The translations under genes and the position numbers were made by a program. Under the pieces are notes generated by a model. That model was not told where the DNA came from, did not search any database, and saw only the letters and a program-made list of their open reading frames with translations. This document shows positions 9,210 through 19,439 of a stretch of DNA of 64,000 nucleotides, piece by piece. The first letter of the stretch is position 1, and each line of letters opens with the position of its first letter. This stretch comes from Rikenellaceae bacterium. Lineage in GTDB: Bacteria > Bacteroidota > Bacteroidia > Bacteroidales > Rikenellaceae. Location: contig SUZF01000007.1 in assembly GCA_015060065.1 (NCBI GenBank), positions 29,787-93,786 of the forward strand. The letters are read 5' to 3'.

Positions 9210-10875
9210 GGTCAAAAGAGCGATAAAATATGTTGTAACGGCAGTCGTAATGGTTGCCGCAGCGGGTGTTTTTACGTTTGCGAGTCGTGACGATTTCGGT
9301 CTGGGACGTAATATGGAGTTGCTTGTCAATATGATGCGCGAGTTGGCGACCCACTATGTCGATAAACTCGACCCCGACAAGATGATGCGCGATGCCGCAA
9401 ACGGAATGGTCGGCAATCTCGACCCCTATACCGCCTACCTCTCGGAGGAGGATATGAAGGAGTTCGAGTTGGCGACAACCGGCAAGTATGGCGGTATCGG
9501 AGCCTTGATTCGTAAGCGTGGCGACTATATCGTCATTGCCGAGCCGTACAAAGGTTCGCCTGCCGACCGTGCCGGATTGAAGGCGGGAGATAAAATTGTC
9601 GCCATAGGTGGAGATGATGCCAAGGGATTTACGACCGAGCAGGTGAGTTCGCGACTGAAAGGCGACCCCAATACCAATGTGAAGGTAACAATCGAGAATC
9701 TCTTTGACGGGAAGCGTCGCACGCTCAATATCAAACGTGAGCGTATCGCTATTCCGGGTATCGCCTATGCGGGTATGTTGAACGACAGTGTCGGCTATGT
9801 TCGTCATGCAGATTTTACTGATGGATGTTACGACGATATGCGAGCAGCCATAGAGCGATTGCGTGCCGAGCAGGAGTTGAAGGGATTGGTTCTCGACTAC
9901 CGAAACAACGGAGGAGGGATCCTTCAAGAGGCGGTAAAGATTGTGTCGCTCTTTACCCCGAAGGGTACGGAGGTGGTTAGCACCAAGGGACGTGTCGAGA
10001 GCGAAAACAAGACCTTCCGCACCGAACTTGACCCGTTGTTGCCCGATGTGCCGATTGTGGTGCTGGTAAATGGAAATACGGCATCGTCGTCGGAGATTGT
10101 GGCGGGTGCATTGCAGGATATGGACCGTGCCGTAATTATGGGTCAGAAGAGTTTTGGCAAGGGTCTGGTGCAGAGTTCTCGCCCGATAGGTTACGATGCC
10201 TACGTGAAGATGACCACGGCAAAATATTACATCCCGTCGGGTCGCTGCATACAGAATATTGACTACTCGGAGCATCGCGAGAGTGGGCGTGAGGTTGCCG
10301 ACTCGCTTATTCGTGAGTTTAAGACCCGCAATGGACGTAAGGTCTATGATGGTGGGGGTATTATGCCCGATGTGTCGCTCGATGCGGAGTATATCAGCCG
10401 TTTTGCGCTGACGCTCTATGCTATGGGAATCATCGACGAGTTTGGCGATGAGTATATGAAGCGTCACCACGCCGATACGATAGATGTGCGTCGCTTCTCG
10501 ATAAGTGATGAGGAGTATGAGCGTTTTGTGGAGTTTGTGAAGGAGCGAAATGTAGCCTACACCTCCGAGACGCGCCTTGCCCTTGACCAACTTCGTCGTG
10601 CCGTCAAGGCCGACCGTTTCGAGCAGGATATGGAGAAGCATATAGCCGATATCGAGAGCGGGCTTAAAGATGATACCGAGAGTAACCTGCGCACCTACCG
10701 TGACGAGATTGTCGAGAGCCTGAACAGCCATATTGTACTGCGCTACAAATACTCGGAGGGTGCGGTTGAACACTCTCTGGAAGAAGATAAAGAGGTTGCC
10801 GAGGCGGTAAAACTGCTGGGCAATTTGTCCGAATATCGCGAGATTCTCTCGTCGCGCGATACCCGCAGAAAGTGA
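9202..10875 (+). CDS. S41 family peptidase (carboxyl-terminal processing protease)
   Basis: PDZ and protease core: YGGIGALIRKRGDYIVIAEPYKGSPADRAGLKAGDKIVAI, VVLVNGNTASSSEIVAGALQDMDRAVIMGQKSFGKGLVQ. Confidence 0.93.
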   Translation: MSRVKRAIKYVVTAVVMVAAAGVFTFASRDDFGLGRNMELLVNMMRELATHYVDKLDPDKMMRDAANGMVGNLDPYTAYLSEEDMKEFELATTGKYGGIGALIRKRGDYIVIAEPYKGSPADRAGLKAGDKIVAIGGDDAKGFTTEQVSSRLKGDPNTNVKVTIENLFDGKRRTLNIKRERIAIPGIAYAGMLNDSVGYVRHADFTDGCYDDMRAAIERLRAEQELKGLVLDYRNNGGGILQEAVKIVSLFTPKGTEVVSTKGRVESENKTFRTELDPLLPDVPIVVLVNGNTASSSEIVAGALQDMDRAVIMGQKSFGKGLVQSSRPIGYDAYVKMTTAKYYIPSGRCIQNIDYSEHRESGREVADSLIREFKTRNGRKVYDGGGIMPDVSLDAEYISRFALTLYAMGIIDEFGDEYMKRHHADTIDVRRFSISDEEYERFVEFVKERNVAYTSETRLALDQLRRAVKADRFEQDMEKHIADIESGLKDDTESNLRTYRDEIVESLNSHIVLRYKYSEGAVEHSLEEDKEVAEAVKLLGNLSEYREILSSRDTRRK

Positions 10876-10907
10876 GCCTCGAAATTGAGATTTGACCCGA
10901 ACAGACG

Positions 10908-12098
10908 ATGAAACGTATTGGTAAAATATTGTCTTTCCGTAACCGTGTGGTGGCTATTATCATAGGAGCCGCCATTGCCGGTGTGTCGTTGCTCTTCACG
11001 AATGATATGGCACGCCACCTGCGCGAGAAGGAGCAGCACGACGTCGAGTTGTGGGCGCGGGCGATGGAGAGGGTCAATCGCGATGCTATGGGGGACTATA
11101 TGGGCGACCCGCTGATTGCCAATATCGTCAATAATCGCAACAATATCCCCTTTGTCATTACCGACGAGAATCTGAATGTAATCTCGTCACACCTCGTACC
11201 CGACCACCTGACCGATAACCCTCAACGATTGCGCAAACTTCTCGACCGTTTTGCCGGAGAGAATACGCCTATTGTGGTGCGGTTTTGGTGGACTAACGAG
11301 CATAATCACATAATCTTCTATGGGCAGTCGCGATTACTTAAATCGCTCTATTACTTCCCTTATATCCAGATTATGGTTATCTTCGTCTTCTGTGTGATGA
11401 TATTCATAACCTTCCGCTCGACCAAGCAGGATGAGCAGAATAGGGTGTGGATAGGTTTGGCGAAGGAGACGGCACACCAACTCGGTACTCCGACTTCGTC
11501 GTTGCTCGGCTGGATAGAGTATCTGCGCTCGCAGGGTGTCGATCCCGATGCCGTGAATGAGATGCAGAAGGATTTGACCCACCTGATGAAGATTGTGGAC
11601 AGATTCTCGAAAATCGGCTCCGAGACAACCCTTGCCCCTGCCAATGTGAATGAGGTTGTGGGCGAATCGGTGATGTATTTCCGCAAACGCATACCGCGCA
11701 ACGTGACTCTGGACTATAACGGACTCGCTACTGCTCCCGTGCAGGCAAATCTCAATGTGGCACTCTTTGAGTGGGTGGTCGAAAATCTGATGAAGAATGC
11801 CCTCGATGCGTTGCAGGGGCATGGCAATATCGATGTCAGCATCGGCTCTGACCATAAGCGGGTGTGGATTGATGTGAAGGATACCGGAAAGGGTATTGCC
11901 AAGAATAATTGGAAACGTATCTTCGAGCCGGGATTTACAACCAAAACACGAGGCTGGGGTCTTGGACTGTCGCTCTCGCGACGTATCGTCGAGGAGTATC
12001 ACGGAGGCCGTATTGCCGTGACCGAATCGGAGATTGGCAAGGGAACTACTATACGTATAACACTCAAACGAACCTATGAAACAGTCGCTCGCGGATAG
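10908..12098 (+). CDS. sensor histidine kinase (orphan)
   Basis: ETAHQLGTPTSSLLGWIEYLR H-box-like motif; ENLMKNALDALQGHG, DTGKGIAKNNWKRIFEPGFTTKTRGWGLGLSLSRRIVEEYHGG ATPase motifs. No adjacent response regulator. Confidence 0.88.
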   Translation: MKRIGKILSFRNRVVAIIIGAAIAGVSLLFTNDMARHLREKEQHDVELWARAMERVNRDAMGDYMGDPLIANIVNNRNNIPFVITDENLNVISSHLVPDHLTDNPQRLRKLLDRFAGENTPIVVRFWWTNEHNHIIFYGQSRLLKSLYYFPYIQIMVIFVFCVMIFITFRSTKQDEQNRVWIGLAKETAHQLGTPTSSLLGWIEYLRSQGVDPDAVNEMQKDLTHLMKIVDRFSKIGSETTLAPANVNEVVGESVMYFRKRIPRNVTLDYNGLATAPVQANLNVALFEWVVENLMKNALDALQGHGNIDVSIGSDHKRVWIDVKDTGKGIAKNNWKRIFEPGFTTKTRGWGLGLSLSRRIVEEYHGGRIAVTESEIGKGTTIRITLKRTYETVARG

Positions 12099-12930
12099 CC
12101 TTGTACAGACTGCAATGCCCGATACGCTTGCGCAGTCAGTGGTCGGGGATGCTGCTCTGCCGATGCAGGCAGAGGGTGTCCTTATGCGTGAAGTTTCGAT
12201 TGCCGAGATGCTCGGCTCGCAGAGTGTTAATACAATACCTGCGGTATTGGTCGAGGAGGGTGGTACGCTGATAGATGATTGGTTTTTTCAGTTGTTGGCG
12301 CTACTCCTGCTGACAATCTTCATCTTCTTTATTGCTCGTCATAAGCACCAAATTTTTACAATGCTTGGCCGAATGTTGCGCGGTCGTCTGCCGGAGGATT
12401 ACTCTGCGGGACGGCGTGACGAGGTGCTGACACGCTCGTTCCTGCACTCCTCGTCTGTAATCGGGGTGCTGCTTGTGACTCTTCTGCTGACAAAATATGC
12501 GCCTCTGTGGTTGCCTGAAAGTTTTGATATCTCGGCAGGGTGGCAATCTACGGTGGCGGCGGCTTTGTCGGTGGCAGCAATCTTTGCCATAGGAGTTTTT
12601 GAGCAAGGGGTGCTTCGGATTATCGGAATTGTAACGCACAATGGAGATGTTGTGGGAACTATGCTCTACATAAAGAGAGCCTACTTTGCCCTTGCCGCAA
12701 TCGCTATGGCACCCATCTTTTTGCTCGGTATCCTCTCGGCAGAAAAGGTTACTGCCGGATGGAATATACTACTTGCCGCGGAGTGTGCTGTTTTGACACT
12801 TTTATTTATAAAAGAGACTCTTACATTCTTTATTGATAAAAAAATTCCGATTTTGCATTGGATTTTGTACCTTTGCACCGTCGAAGTGTTCCCGTTGTCG
12901 TTGATATGGGCTTTGACTACAAGAAGTTAA
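12076..12930 (+). CDS. DUF4271-type membrane protein
   Basis: Multi-TM protein immediately upstream of hemD; overlaps the histidine kinase gene. Confidence 0.65.
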   Translation: MKQSLADSLVQTAMPDTLAQSVVGDAALPMQAEGVLMREVSIAEMLGSQSVNTIPAVLVEEGGTLIDDWFFQLLALLLLTIFIFFIARHKHQIFTMLGRMLRGRLPEDYSAGRRDEVLTRSFLHSSSVIGVLLVTLLLTKYAPLWLPESFDISAGWQSTVAAALSVAAIFAIGVFEQGVLRIIGIVTHNGDVVGTMLYIKRAYFALAAIAMAPIFLLGILSAEKVTAGWNILLAAECAVLTLLFIKETLTFFIDKKIPILHWILYLCTVEVFPLSLIWALTTRS

Positions 12931-12953
12931 TAACATTATAAAGAGATAGAGAG

Positions 12954-13805
12954 TTGAAAATAGGCAAAATTTTAATTTCGCAGCCCCGTCCCGCAGTCGT
13001 CGAGAAATCTCCATTTTACGAGTTATCGCAGAAACATAAACTTCAAGTCGATTATGTGCCTCTGATTAAGGTCGTTGGCGTGTCGTCGAAGGAGTTCCGT
13101 AGCCAGAGAGTCGATATTCTGGCGCATACGGCTGTGATATTCACTTCGCGTACCACCATTGATAGTTTCTTCCGCATCTGCGAGGAGTCGCGTGTGGCAG
13201 TGCCGGAGACGATGAAGTATATCTGTACGACCGAGGCGATTGCGCTTTACCTTCAAAAATATATTGTCTATCGCAAGCGTAAGATTTCGTTTGCCGACGG
13301 CTCGTTTAAGGGACTTATCGAACTTATCGTTAAGCATAAAGACGAAAAGTTTATGCTGGCGTTGAGTGAGCCACATAAGCCGGAGTTGCCGGAGACGTTG
13401 AGTACGCTGAAAATCAACTTTACCCCGGCAATCTTGGCACGTACTGTGGCTGCCGATGTCGATGACCTCGATATCAGGGCATACGATATGTTGTTGCTCT
13501 ACTCGCCGTGGGATATTATGACCATCGTCGAGAAGTTCGGCACCGATTCGTTGCCTCTGATTGCAACCTTCGGTGAGGGAACTCTGCGCAAGGCTATCGA
13601 GAGCGGCATCGAAATCAGAGTCAATGCTCCCACCCCGGCAGCACCTTCGCTTGCCAAGGCTGTGGATATCTTTTGTGCAAAGGTGGCAAAGGGCGAGGAT
13701 GTCCCACCCGTGCAACTCGAAGAGGATAGTACCAAGGAGGAGTTTATCCGCAACCAGCAGAGCAAACTTGCAAAAAAGACCCGCTCGCGAGCAAAGTCTG
13801 TATAG
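12954..13805 (+). CDS. hemD: uroporphyrinogen-III synthase
   Basis: KILISQPRPAVVEKSPFYELSQKHKLQVDYVPLIKVVGVSSKEFRSQ...HTAVIFTSRTTIDSFFRIC; HemD layout, apparent TTG start. Confidence 0.8.
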   Translation: MKIGKILISQPRPAVVEKSPFYELSQKHKLQVDYVPLIKVVGVSSKEFRSQRVDILAHTAVIFTSRTTIDSFFRICEESRVAVPETMKYICTTEAIALYLQKYIVYRKRKISFADGSFKGLIELIVKHKDEKFMLALSEPHKPELPETLSTLKINFTPAILARTVAADVDDLDIRAYDMLLLYSPWDIMTIVEKFGTDSLPLIATFGEGTLRKAIESGIEIRVNAPTPAAPSLAKAVDIFCAKVAKGEDVPPVQLEEDSTKEEFIRNQQSKLAKKTRSRAKSV

Positions 13806-13813
13806 TTCAGAAT

Positions 13814-14185
13814 ATGCCGGATTTCACACTTCCACACGATGAAAGACTGCGCTCGTTTGGGGCAGTTCGTCGTCTCTTTCAGGAGGGACACGGTGGATTT
13901 GTCTATCCGTTTCGATATGTCGTGTATGCCGAGTATGACGACCGTTTCTCGGTTGAGGTACTCTTTTCGGTACCGAAGAAGAATCACAAGAGAGCCAATG
14001 TCCGCAATCTGTTGCGTCGTCGCACCAAGGAGGCTTACCGACTCAATAAATCTATTTTGCACGACAATGCCAAGAGTGCAAATGTCGATATGGCATTGAT
14101 ATATTCGTCAAAGGAGGTTGTTGATTACAAAACCATCGAAAATGCAATTCGCAAGATTCTCGCAACAGTTGTTGAAGATTTGTAG
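13814..14185 (+). CDS. rnpA: ribonuclease P protein component
   Basis: [23 protein letters not shown]...[27 protein letters not shown]. Confidence 0.9.
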   Translation: MPDFTLPHDERLRSFGAVRRLFQEGHGGFVYPFRYVVYAEYDDRFSVEVLFSVPKKNHKRANVRNLLRRRTKEAYRLNKSILHDNAKSANVDMALIYSSKEVVDYKTIENAIRKILATVVEDL

Positions 14186-14402
14186 GCGTATCGTGGCCCT
14201 GCCATTTATCCTGCTTATCCGCTTCTATCAGACCTGCATCTCGCCTCTGACACCGCCGGCATGTCGCTATACGCCCACCTGCTCGCAATATGGATTGGAG
14301 GCTCTGCGCAAATATGGACTTTTCAAGGGCGGCTGGCTGACCTTTAAGCGCATTATGCGATGCCATCCTTGGGGTGGCAGTGGCTACGACCCCGTGCCGT
14401 AG
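14142..14402 (+). CDS. yidD: membrane protein insertion efficiency factor
   Basis: [62 protein letters not shown]; start overlaps rnpA. Confidence 0.93.
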   Translation: MQFARFSQQLLKICRRIVALPFILLIRFYQTCISPLTPPACRYTPTCSQYGLEALRKYGLFKGGWLTFKRIMRCHPWGGSGYDPVP

Positions 14403-14419
14403 TAAGATATGGAGGAACT

Positions 14420-14451
14420 AAAAGGCTGACCCTTTCGAGGAACAGCCTTTT
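14420..14451. terminator. bidirectional intrinsic terminator
   Basis: aaaaggctg...cagcctttt between convergent genes. Confidence 0.75.
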
Positions 14452-14482
14452 GTATTAGGAGTGATAGATAGCAAAGCCGACT

Positions 14483-15112
14483 CTATCTCTTTTTTACACC
14501 TTTATATATAATGTAGGCGAGGGCCAATGCAACGACAGCGATGATGACGTAGCCGATTTCGTGGCTGTACTTGGTTACGGTCGAGATGAGTTGCTCCTCC
14601 GGTACTACCGATTCGAGGTAGTAGCCCATAGCCGCCAAGACGGCATTCCACAAGCCGGCGCCGAGTGAGGTAAAGAGCATAAACTTCGGCAGATTCATCT
14701 TTGCCAAACCAGCCGGAATCGAAATCAACTGACGAACTGCCGGCACCAGACGACCTACAAGAGTTGCCGATACTCCATATTTTATGAAGAACTGCTCTGC
14801 CTTCTCGACCTTTGCCTGATCGATAAGGCACATGTGTCCGAAGCGGCTGTTAGCGAATTTATAGACTATCGGCTTGCCGAGCCAGAGGGCAAGAGAGTAG
14901 TTTACAAGCGCACCTATCAAGGCTCCGAGGGTGGCAAAGAGAATCACCAACCAGATGTTCAACTCGCCCGTGGCAGCAGCCTTATAAGCAGCAGGCGGAA
15001 CGACAACCTCCGAGGGGAAGGGTATAAACGAACTCTCGATTGCCATCAGCAGGGTGATGGTCCAATAGTTGAGATTGTCAAGACACCATTGAATAAATCC
15101 GATAGACTCCAT
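14483..15112 (-). CDS. DedA family membrane protein
   Basis: ESSFIPFPSEVVVPPAAY, GRLVPAVRQLISIPAGLAKMNLPKF. Confidence 0.9.
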   Translation of the reverse strand: MESIGFIQWCLDNLNYWTITLLMAIESSFIPFPSEVVVPPAAYKAAATGELNIWLVILFATLGALIGALVNYSLALWLGKPIVYKFANSRFGHMCLIDQAKVEKAEQFFIKYGVSATLVGRLVPAVRQLISIPAGLAKMNLPKFMLFTSLGAGLWNAVLAAMGYYLESVVPEEQLISTVTKYSHEIGYVIIAVVALALAYIIYKGVKKR

Positions 15113-15229
15113 ATCTTACTCTTTTGCTACGTATGTAGTAGTGGTTTATATTCGTGGCAAATGTAGTAATAAATTTCGAGAAGTCGCTCTTCGATGCCGA
15201 TTTATGCCGTTATGAAACAATTTTGTATG

Positions 15230-17149
15230 TTACTTGACATAAAACTCTTTGAGCGGTGCGTAGCCGAGTTCTGTCATCAGGTTATCCCACTTGGCAGGGA
15301 GTTCTATGGCGATTGTTTTGTAACCTCCTCCGGGCATTGTCTGAATCTTGTTGCGGCTTGCATCTCCCGTAACCAAAAAGGCGGTCATACCCCTCTTCAT
15401 CGTGGGCAGAGTCATCATCTCGCTGTCGGACGAAGCGTGCCATACGGGCTTCGGAGTCAGTTCTGCACCCTCGGTGCGCGAGATGTGTGCCTTCCAACGC
15501 TGAATCGGGTGGCGACCTTCGGGCGAACTGCCGGGGTTGGCGTAGTAGTTGGCAAATACGCGCTCGTCAAGGGGGCGTCGTGCTGTGCGGATAAGGGCAT
15601 CTTCGAGTTTTTCGGGAGTCTTATATCCTGCGGCAAGGTTGCGTGCTACGGGAGGGGTCATCATCACAGTTCGGAAGGTGTGAGGGCGACCACTGCCGAG
15701 TGCAAACTGACAACGCTCCGAGATATCCCAAGCCAGAAGTTCCATAATGCGCTTGGGGTCGGTGGTCGAGGGCGCCATATTGTTGCCCCAAAGCAGTGTC
15801 GAGGTTGCTGTTATGGTGTTGTCGTTGAGGGCAAAGCCTGCGCGCACGTGGTAGGGTTTCCAGCCGATAGCAACACAAGCAGCCTCATCCTCTGCCAGAC
15901 ACCACGGTAGCGGATAGCCGAATGTTCCCATGCGATTATCGCCTACGTAGTAGCCCGCCAGATTCATCAATGCCAGATTCATAAAGCGACCTATCGACAC
16001 ATTCGCCTCTGCCGAAATCTCGCCCTCGCCCGACGAGATGCCGAGTTGTCGTGCCACGGGTCCGTTAAGCCAGCAGTACGGCACCCAAGCGTGCGTGCTG
16101 GCAATCGTGCGACGGAATTCGCCTGCACCGATAGCCTTTGTTAGTGCAATCAAAATGGGCATATACTCCGGCTTGCAGCCCGCCATTACGCCATTTACGG
16201 CTACGTGCCAAGCCGTCGTGTTGCGATGTGCCACGGGGAGTACGGCAACCGTCTCGTTCCATGCAAGGTCGGTGTAGCGCATAAATTCGCTTACACGTTC
16301 AAAGGTGGGCGGCACGATGGGCAATCCGTCAGACCAGCGTTGCTCGCGGAAGTGGTTCTGAATCTCGTCGATGGTGCCATAGAAGACATCGTCGCGGATG
16401 TCCCCCTTCTCGCGTTTGGTGTTGCCGGCAATCTCTTCGTCTGTAATGGGCGTGGTTAGAGCCTTTACGATTTGTTGCCATAGGATATCGCGGGTATTAC
16501 GTATAAGTTCTTCGTGAGTATGCGCAGCAAAGGCTCCCGGATACTCCGCTACGCGTGGCGCCGGCACTCCGTTGTTGAGCGAGGTGTAGAATACCTGACC
16601 CACGAATGTAGGGGCGGCAATTGCCACAGCAGGGATGCCTATATACTCGGCAGCGATGCACGAGCCGCACTCCTTGGGCGTGCAGAGGCCGCAGCCACAG
16701 TTGCCCGATATGACGGCATCAACCTTATGCTGACGCAGGCGGGCTTGGAACTCCTCCTTGGAGCGACGTACAACTCCCGGTGCAGGATAGACACCTGCCG
16801 AGCCTATTTCGTCGAGGAGTAGTACCTTTGCCGTTGGGTAGTGTTCAAGAATGAGCCGTTTGATTTCGGGGTGGGTAACCGATGCCATAAAACTACCTCC
16901 GACAACGGCTATGGTCTTGCCTTCGAGGGTTGTGAGGCGTGGTGCCTGCTGAATCATCTCGACCGTACCGCGCCCCACAGGCGATACAACGGCATAATTC
17001 ACTCCTGCGGAGGAGGAGGTTGCGCTTGGTGCGTTGCCCGAAGCCTCGCTCTTGCAGGTCTCGTCACAAATAATACGGCTGCTCTGTGCCGTTGCGGTAC
17101 CGTAAAGCAGTACAAACATTGCGGTAAAGGTGCAGATTACTCTCTTCAT
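15230..17149 (-). CDS. exported protein: UGSC-like N-terminal domain fused to a large C-terminal domain
   Basis: Signal peptide MKRVICTFTAMFVLLYGTATAQ; VISGNCGCGLCTPKECGSCIAAEYIGIPAVAI (Cys in place of Sec); YGTIDEIQNHFREQRWSDGLPIVPPTFERVSEFMRYTD in the C-terminal part. Confidence 0.6.
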   Translation of the reverse strand: MKRVICTFTAMFVLLYGTATAQSSRIICDETCKSEASGNAPSATSSSAGVNYAVVSPVGRGTVEMIQQAPRLTTLEGKTIAVVGGSFMASVTHPEIKRLILEHYPTAKVLLLDEIGSAGVYPAPGVVRRSKEEFQARLRQHKVDAVISGNCGCGLCTPKECGSCIAAEYIGIPAVAIAAPTFVGQVFYTSLNNGVPAPRVAEYPGAFAAHTHEELIRNTRDILWQQIVKALTTPITDEEIAGNTKREKGDIRDDVFYGTIDEIQNHFREQRWSDGLPIVPPTFERVSEFMRYTDLAWNETVAVLPVAHRNTTAWHVAVNGVMAGCKPEYMPILIALTKAIGAGEFRRTIASTHAWVPYCWLNGPVARQLGISSGEGEISAEANVSIGRFMNLALMNLAGYYVGDNRMGTFGYPLPWCLAEDEAACVAIGWKPYHVRAGFALNDNTITATSTLLWGNNMAPSTTDPKRIMELLAWDISERCQFALGSGRPHTFRTVMMTPPVARNLAAGYKTPEKLEDALIRTARRPLDERVFANYYANPGSSPEGRHPIQRWKAHISRTEGAELTPKPVWHASSDSEMMTLPTMKRGMTAFLVTGDASRNKIQTMPGGGYKTIAIELPAKWDNLMTELGYAPLKEFYVK

Positions 17150-17334
17150 AATTACTCTCTTTTTTATCTCTGTTTTTTTTGTTGATTTTCACCGGGGAAG
17201 GCTCGTGTGATAAAACGTCTGTACCACTGATAAGTTAAAATTGTGATAGCAAGAAAATCGAGAAAAAAGCCCCTGAAACAGCCCCCATCGAGTATTTTTT
17301 ATGGACAAAAAACTGTCAAAAATTGAAAACTTTT

Positions 17335-17365
17335 TTTGTTTTTCAAGTTTTCTACTGTATCTTTG
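17335..17365 (+). promoter_or_regulatory. promoter of the tetR-tolC-RND operon
   Basis: TTTG-N19-TATCTTTG, exact consensus. Confidence 0.75.
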
Positions 17366-17423
17366 CAACGTGAAAATAGGCGCAAGCCGACCCTTAAACC
17401 CATAAGACCCTAAAAACGAAGAT

Positions 17424-18041
17424 ATGACACAACGAGAACACATCATCGAGCGAACGAGCGAAATGTTCGTAATGCACGGCATAAAATCTGTGCGTATGGA
17501 TGATATTGCCCAGACCCTTGGTGTTTCGAAACGAACTCTCTATGAGATGTTTGGCGACAAGGAGGAGTTGCTCTATCTCTGTATGTCCTCATTTTTGGAG
17601 AAGCAGCGAATGAATGTGAATGAGCAGGTGAGAAGTGCGGCATCGATTCTTGAAAGTATTTTGCACGGATTTCTCAATATGATGCAATATTCCGATGTGA
17701 ATAATCGTATTATGAATAATCTGCAAAAGTTTTATCCGACCGTATTTCAGCGCATCCATAAGGAGTGTGGCGAGGTCGGCCGAACAAACTTTCGCAATGC
17801 AATACACAGGTGCGTAGAGGAGGGCTATCTCGACGAAAAATTTAATATGGATTTGGCAATCACGGTGTTGTACTATACCGCTATGGGTGTTGTAGCACGT
17901 CGTGATTTCCCCTATCCGGATGGTGTGTCGCCCCAGAAGGCGTTCCGCCATATCGTTATCTGCTTCTTCCGCGGAGTGGCGACGACGAAGGGGTTGGCGG
18001 TTATCGACAAGTTTGTTGAGGAGAACGAAATGGATATTTAG
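17424..18041 (+). CDS. TetR/AcrR family transcriptional regulator
   Basis: REHIIERTSEMFVMHGIKSVRMDDIAQTLGVSKRTLYEMFGDKEELLY. Confidence 0.9.
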   Translation: MTQREHIIERTSEMFVMHGIKSVRMDDIAQTLGVSKRTLYEMFGDKEELLYLCMSSFLEKQRMNVNEQVRSAASILESILHGFLNMMQYSDVNNRIMNNLQKFYPTVFQRIHKECGEVGRTNFRNAIHRCVEEGYLDEKFNMDLAITVLYYTAMGVVARRDFPYPDGVSPQKAFRHIVICFFRGVATTKGLAVIDKFVEENEMDI

Positions 18042-18065
18042 AGAATAAACATTTATATATAGGTT

Positions 18066-19379
18066 ATGAAGAAGTTATTTTTAACAGTGGGATTATTGAT
18101 GCTCGGAGTGGTATCGGGTGTGGCGCAGACACGTCTCACACTCGAACAGGCTCTCGAAATCGCTTTGAGCGAGAGCCCGACCATCAAAATTGCAGATCAG
18201 GAGATTGAAATCAAGCGTTATGCCAAGCAGGGTACCTATTCGTCACTCTACCCGAAGATTGACGCATCGGCAACCTATCAGCGCGTAATCGAGAAGCAGA
18301 CGATGAGTATGGACTTTGGAGGTCAGACCCAGACTATCAAGGTCGGCTCGGACAACTCGTTCAACGGAGGTCTTACAGCAGCGATGCCCGTAATCAATGC
18401 GCAGTTGTGGGCAAGTCTGAAAGTGTCGGCTCTCGATGTGGAGTTGGCAGTCGAGAAGGCTCGCTCGTCGCGTCAGGATATGGTGGAGCAGGTAACCAAG
18501 GCGTACTATACGGTACTGCTTGCCAAGGAGTCGCTGGCTGTCTATAAGAGAGTCTATGATAATGCGGTTGAGAACAACAAGAATGTTAAGATGCGATACG
18601 ATGTAGGCTCTGTTTCGGAGTTCGACTACATTTCGTCGAATGTGTCGGTGCAGAATGCCGAGCCGAATGTTTTTGAGGCGGAGAATAGCGTGATTCTTAC
18701 GTTGTGGCAACTCAAAGCCCTGTTGGGTCTGGATTTGCAGATGGATATCGACGTCGAAGGCTCGCTGATGGACTTTAAGTCGGCAATGGATAAGGCTTAC
18801 AACCTCTCGCAACTTGACTTGGCGGAGAATACCACTATGAAGCAGTTTGAGTTGCAGGAGCAGATGCTTGACAAGGCTCTGAAAATTACCAAATTGGCAA
18901 ATGTGCCGACCGTTTCGATTAACGCGGCATATCTCTATACGGCTCTCGGTAATGACGGCAAGTTCGGCGATAGCAAAGCGTGGAATCCCTACTCGTATGC
19001 AGGCGTTCAACTCAATATCCCGATCTTTGCGGGTAATGCGAAGCGTGCAGCGACACGTCAGGCTCGCCTGAATCTCTCGAACTTGCAGTTGCAGCGCGAG
19101 AATACCGAGCGACAGTTGAGAGTGGCGATGATTCAGTCGCTCAACTCGATGCAGACCAGCATCAAGCAGTTCAACTCGGCAGATGCCACTGTGGCACAGG
19201 CACAGCGTGGTTACGAAATCTCGGTTAAGCGTTACGAAGTCGGCAAGGGTACTCTGGTCGAAATCGACAACTCGCAGTTGGCGCTGACGCAGGCGGAGTT
19301 GAGCCGCAACTCGTCAATCTATAACTTCCTCACATCGAAGGTTGCTTTGGATAAGATTATCGGCAATTTGGAGTTTTAA
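18066..19379 (+). CDS. TolC family outer membrane efflux protein
   Basis: RLTLEQALEIALSESPTIKIADQEIEIKRY...; position in RND operon. Confidence 0.92.
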   Translation: MKKLFLTVGLLMLGVVSGVAQTRLTLEQALEIALSESPTIKIADQEIEIKRYAKQGTYSSLYPKIDASATYQRVIEKQTMSMDFGGQTQTIKVGSDNSFNGGLTAAMPVINAQLWASLKVSALDVELAVEKARSSRQDMVEQVTKAYYTVLLAKESLAVYKRVYDNAVENNKNVKMRYDVGSVSEFDYISSNVSVQNAEPNVFEAENSVILTLWQLKALLGLDLQMDIDVEGSLMDFKSAMDKAYNLSQLDLAENTTMKQFELQEQMLDKALKITKLANVPTVSINAAYLYTALGNDGKFGDSKAWNPYSYAGVQLNIPIFAGNAKRAATRQARLNLSNLQLQRENTERQLRVAMIQSLNSMQTSIKQFNSADATVAQAQRGYEISVKRYEVGKGTLVEIDNSQLALTQAELSRNSSIYNFLTSKVALDKIIGNLEF

Positions 19380-19439
19380 TCACAACCCCAAATCGAATAA
19401 ACATCGTAAAAATCAGAAAAAATATAAGACAGTAAGATT

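Noticed and set aside
8983-10773. 596-aa ORF antisense to the S41 peptidase
   Set aside because: Shadow ORF; no independent support.
16650-16750. Possible selenocysteine (UGA) in the UGSC-like motif
   Set aside because: The codon is TGC (Cys), with no in-frame TGA, so no selenoprotein call.
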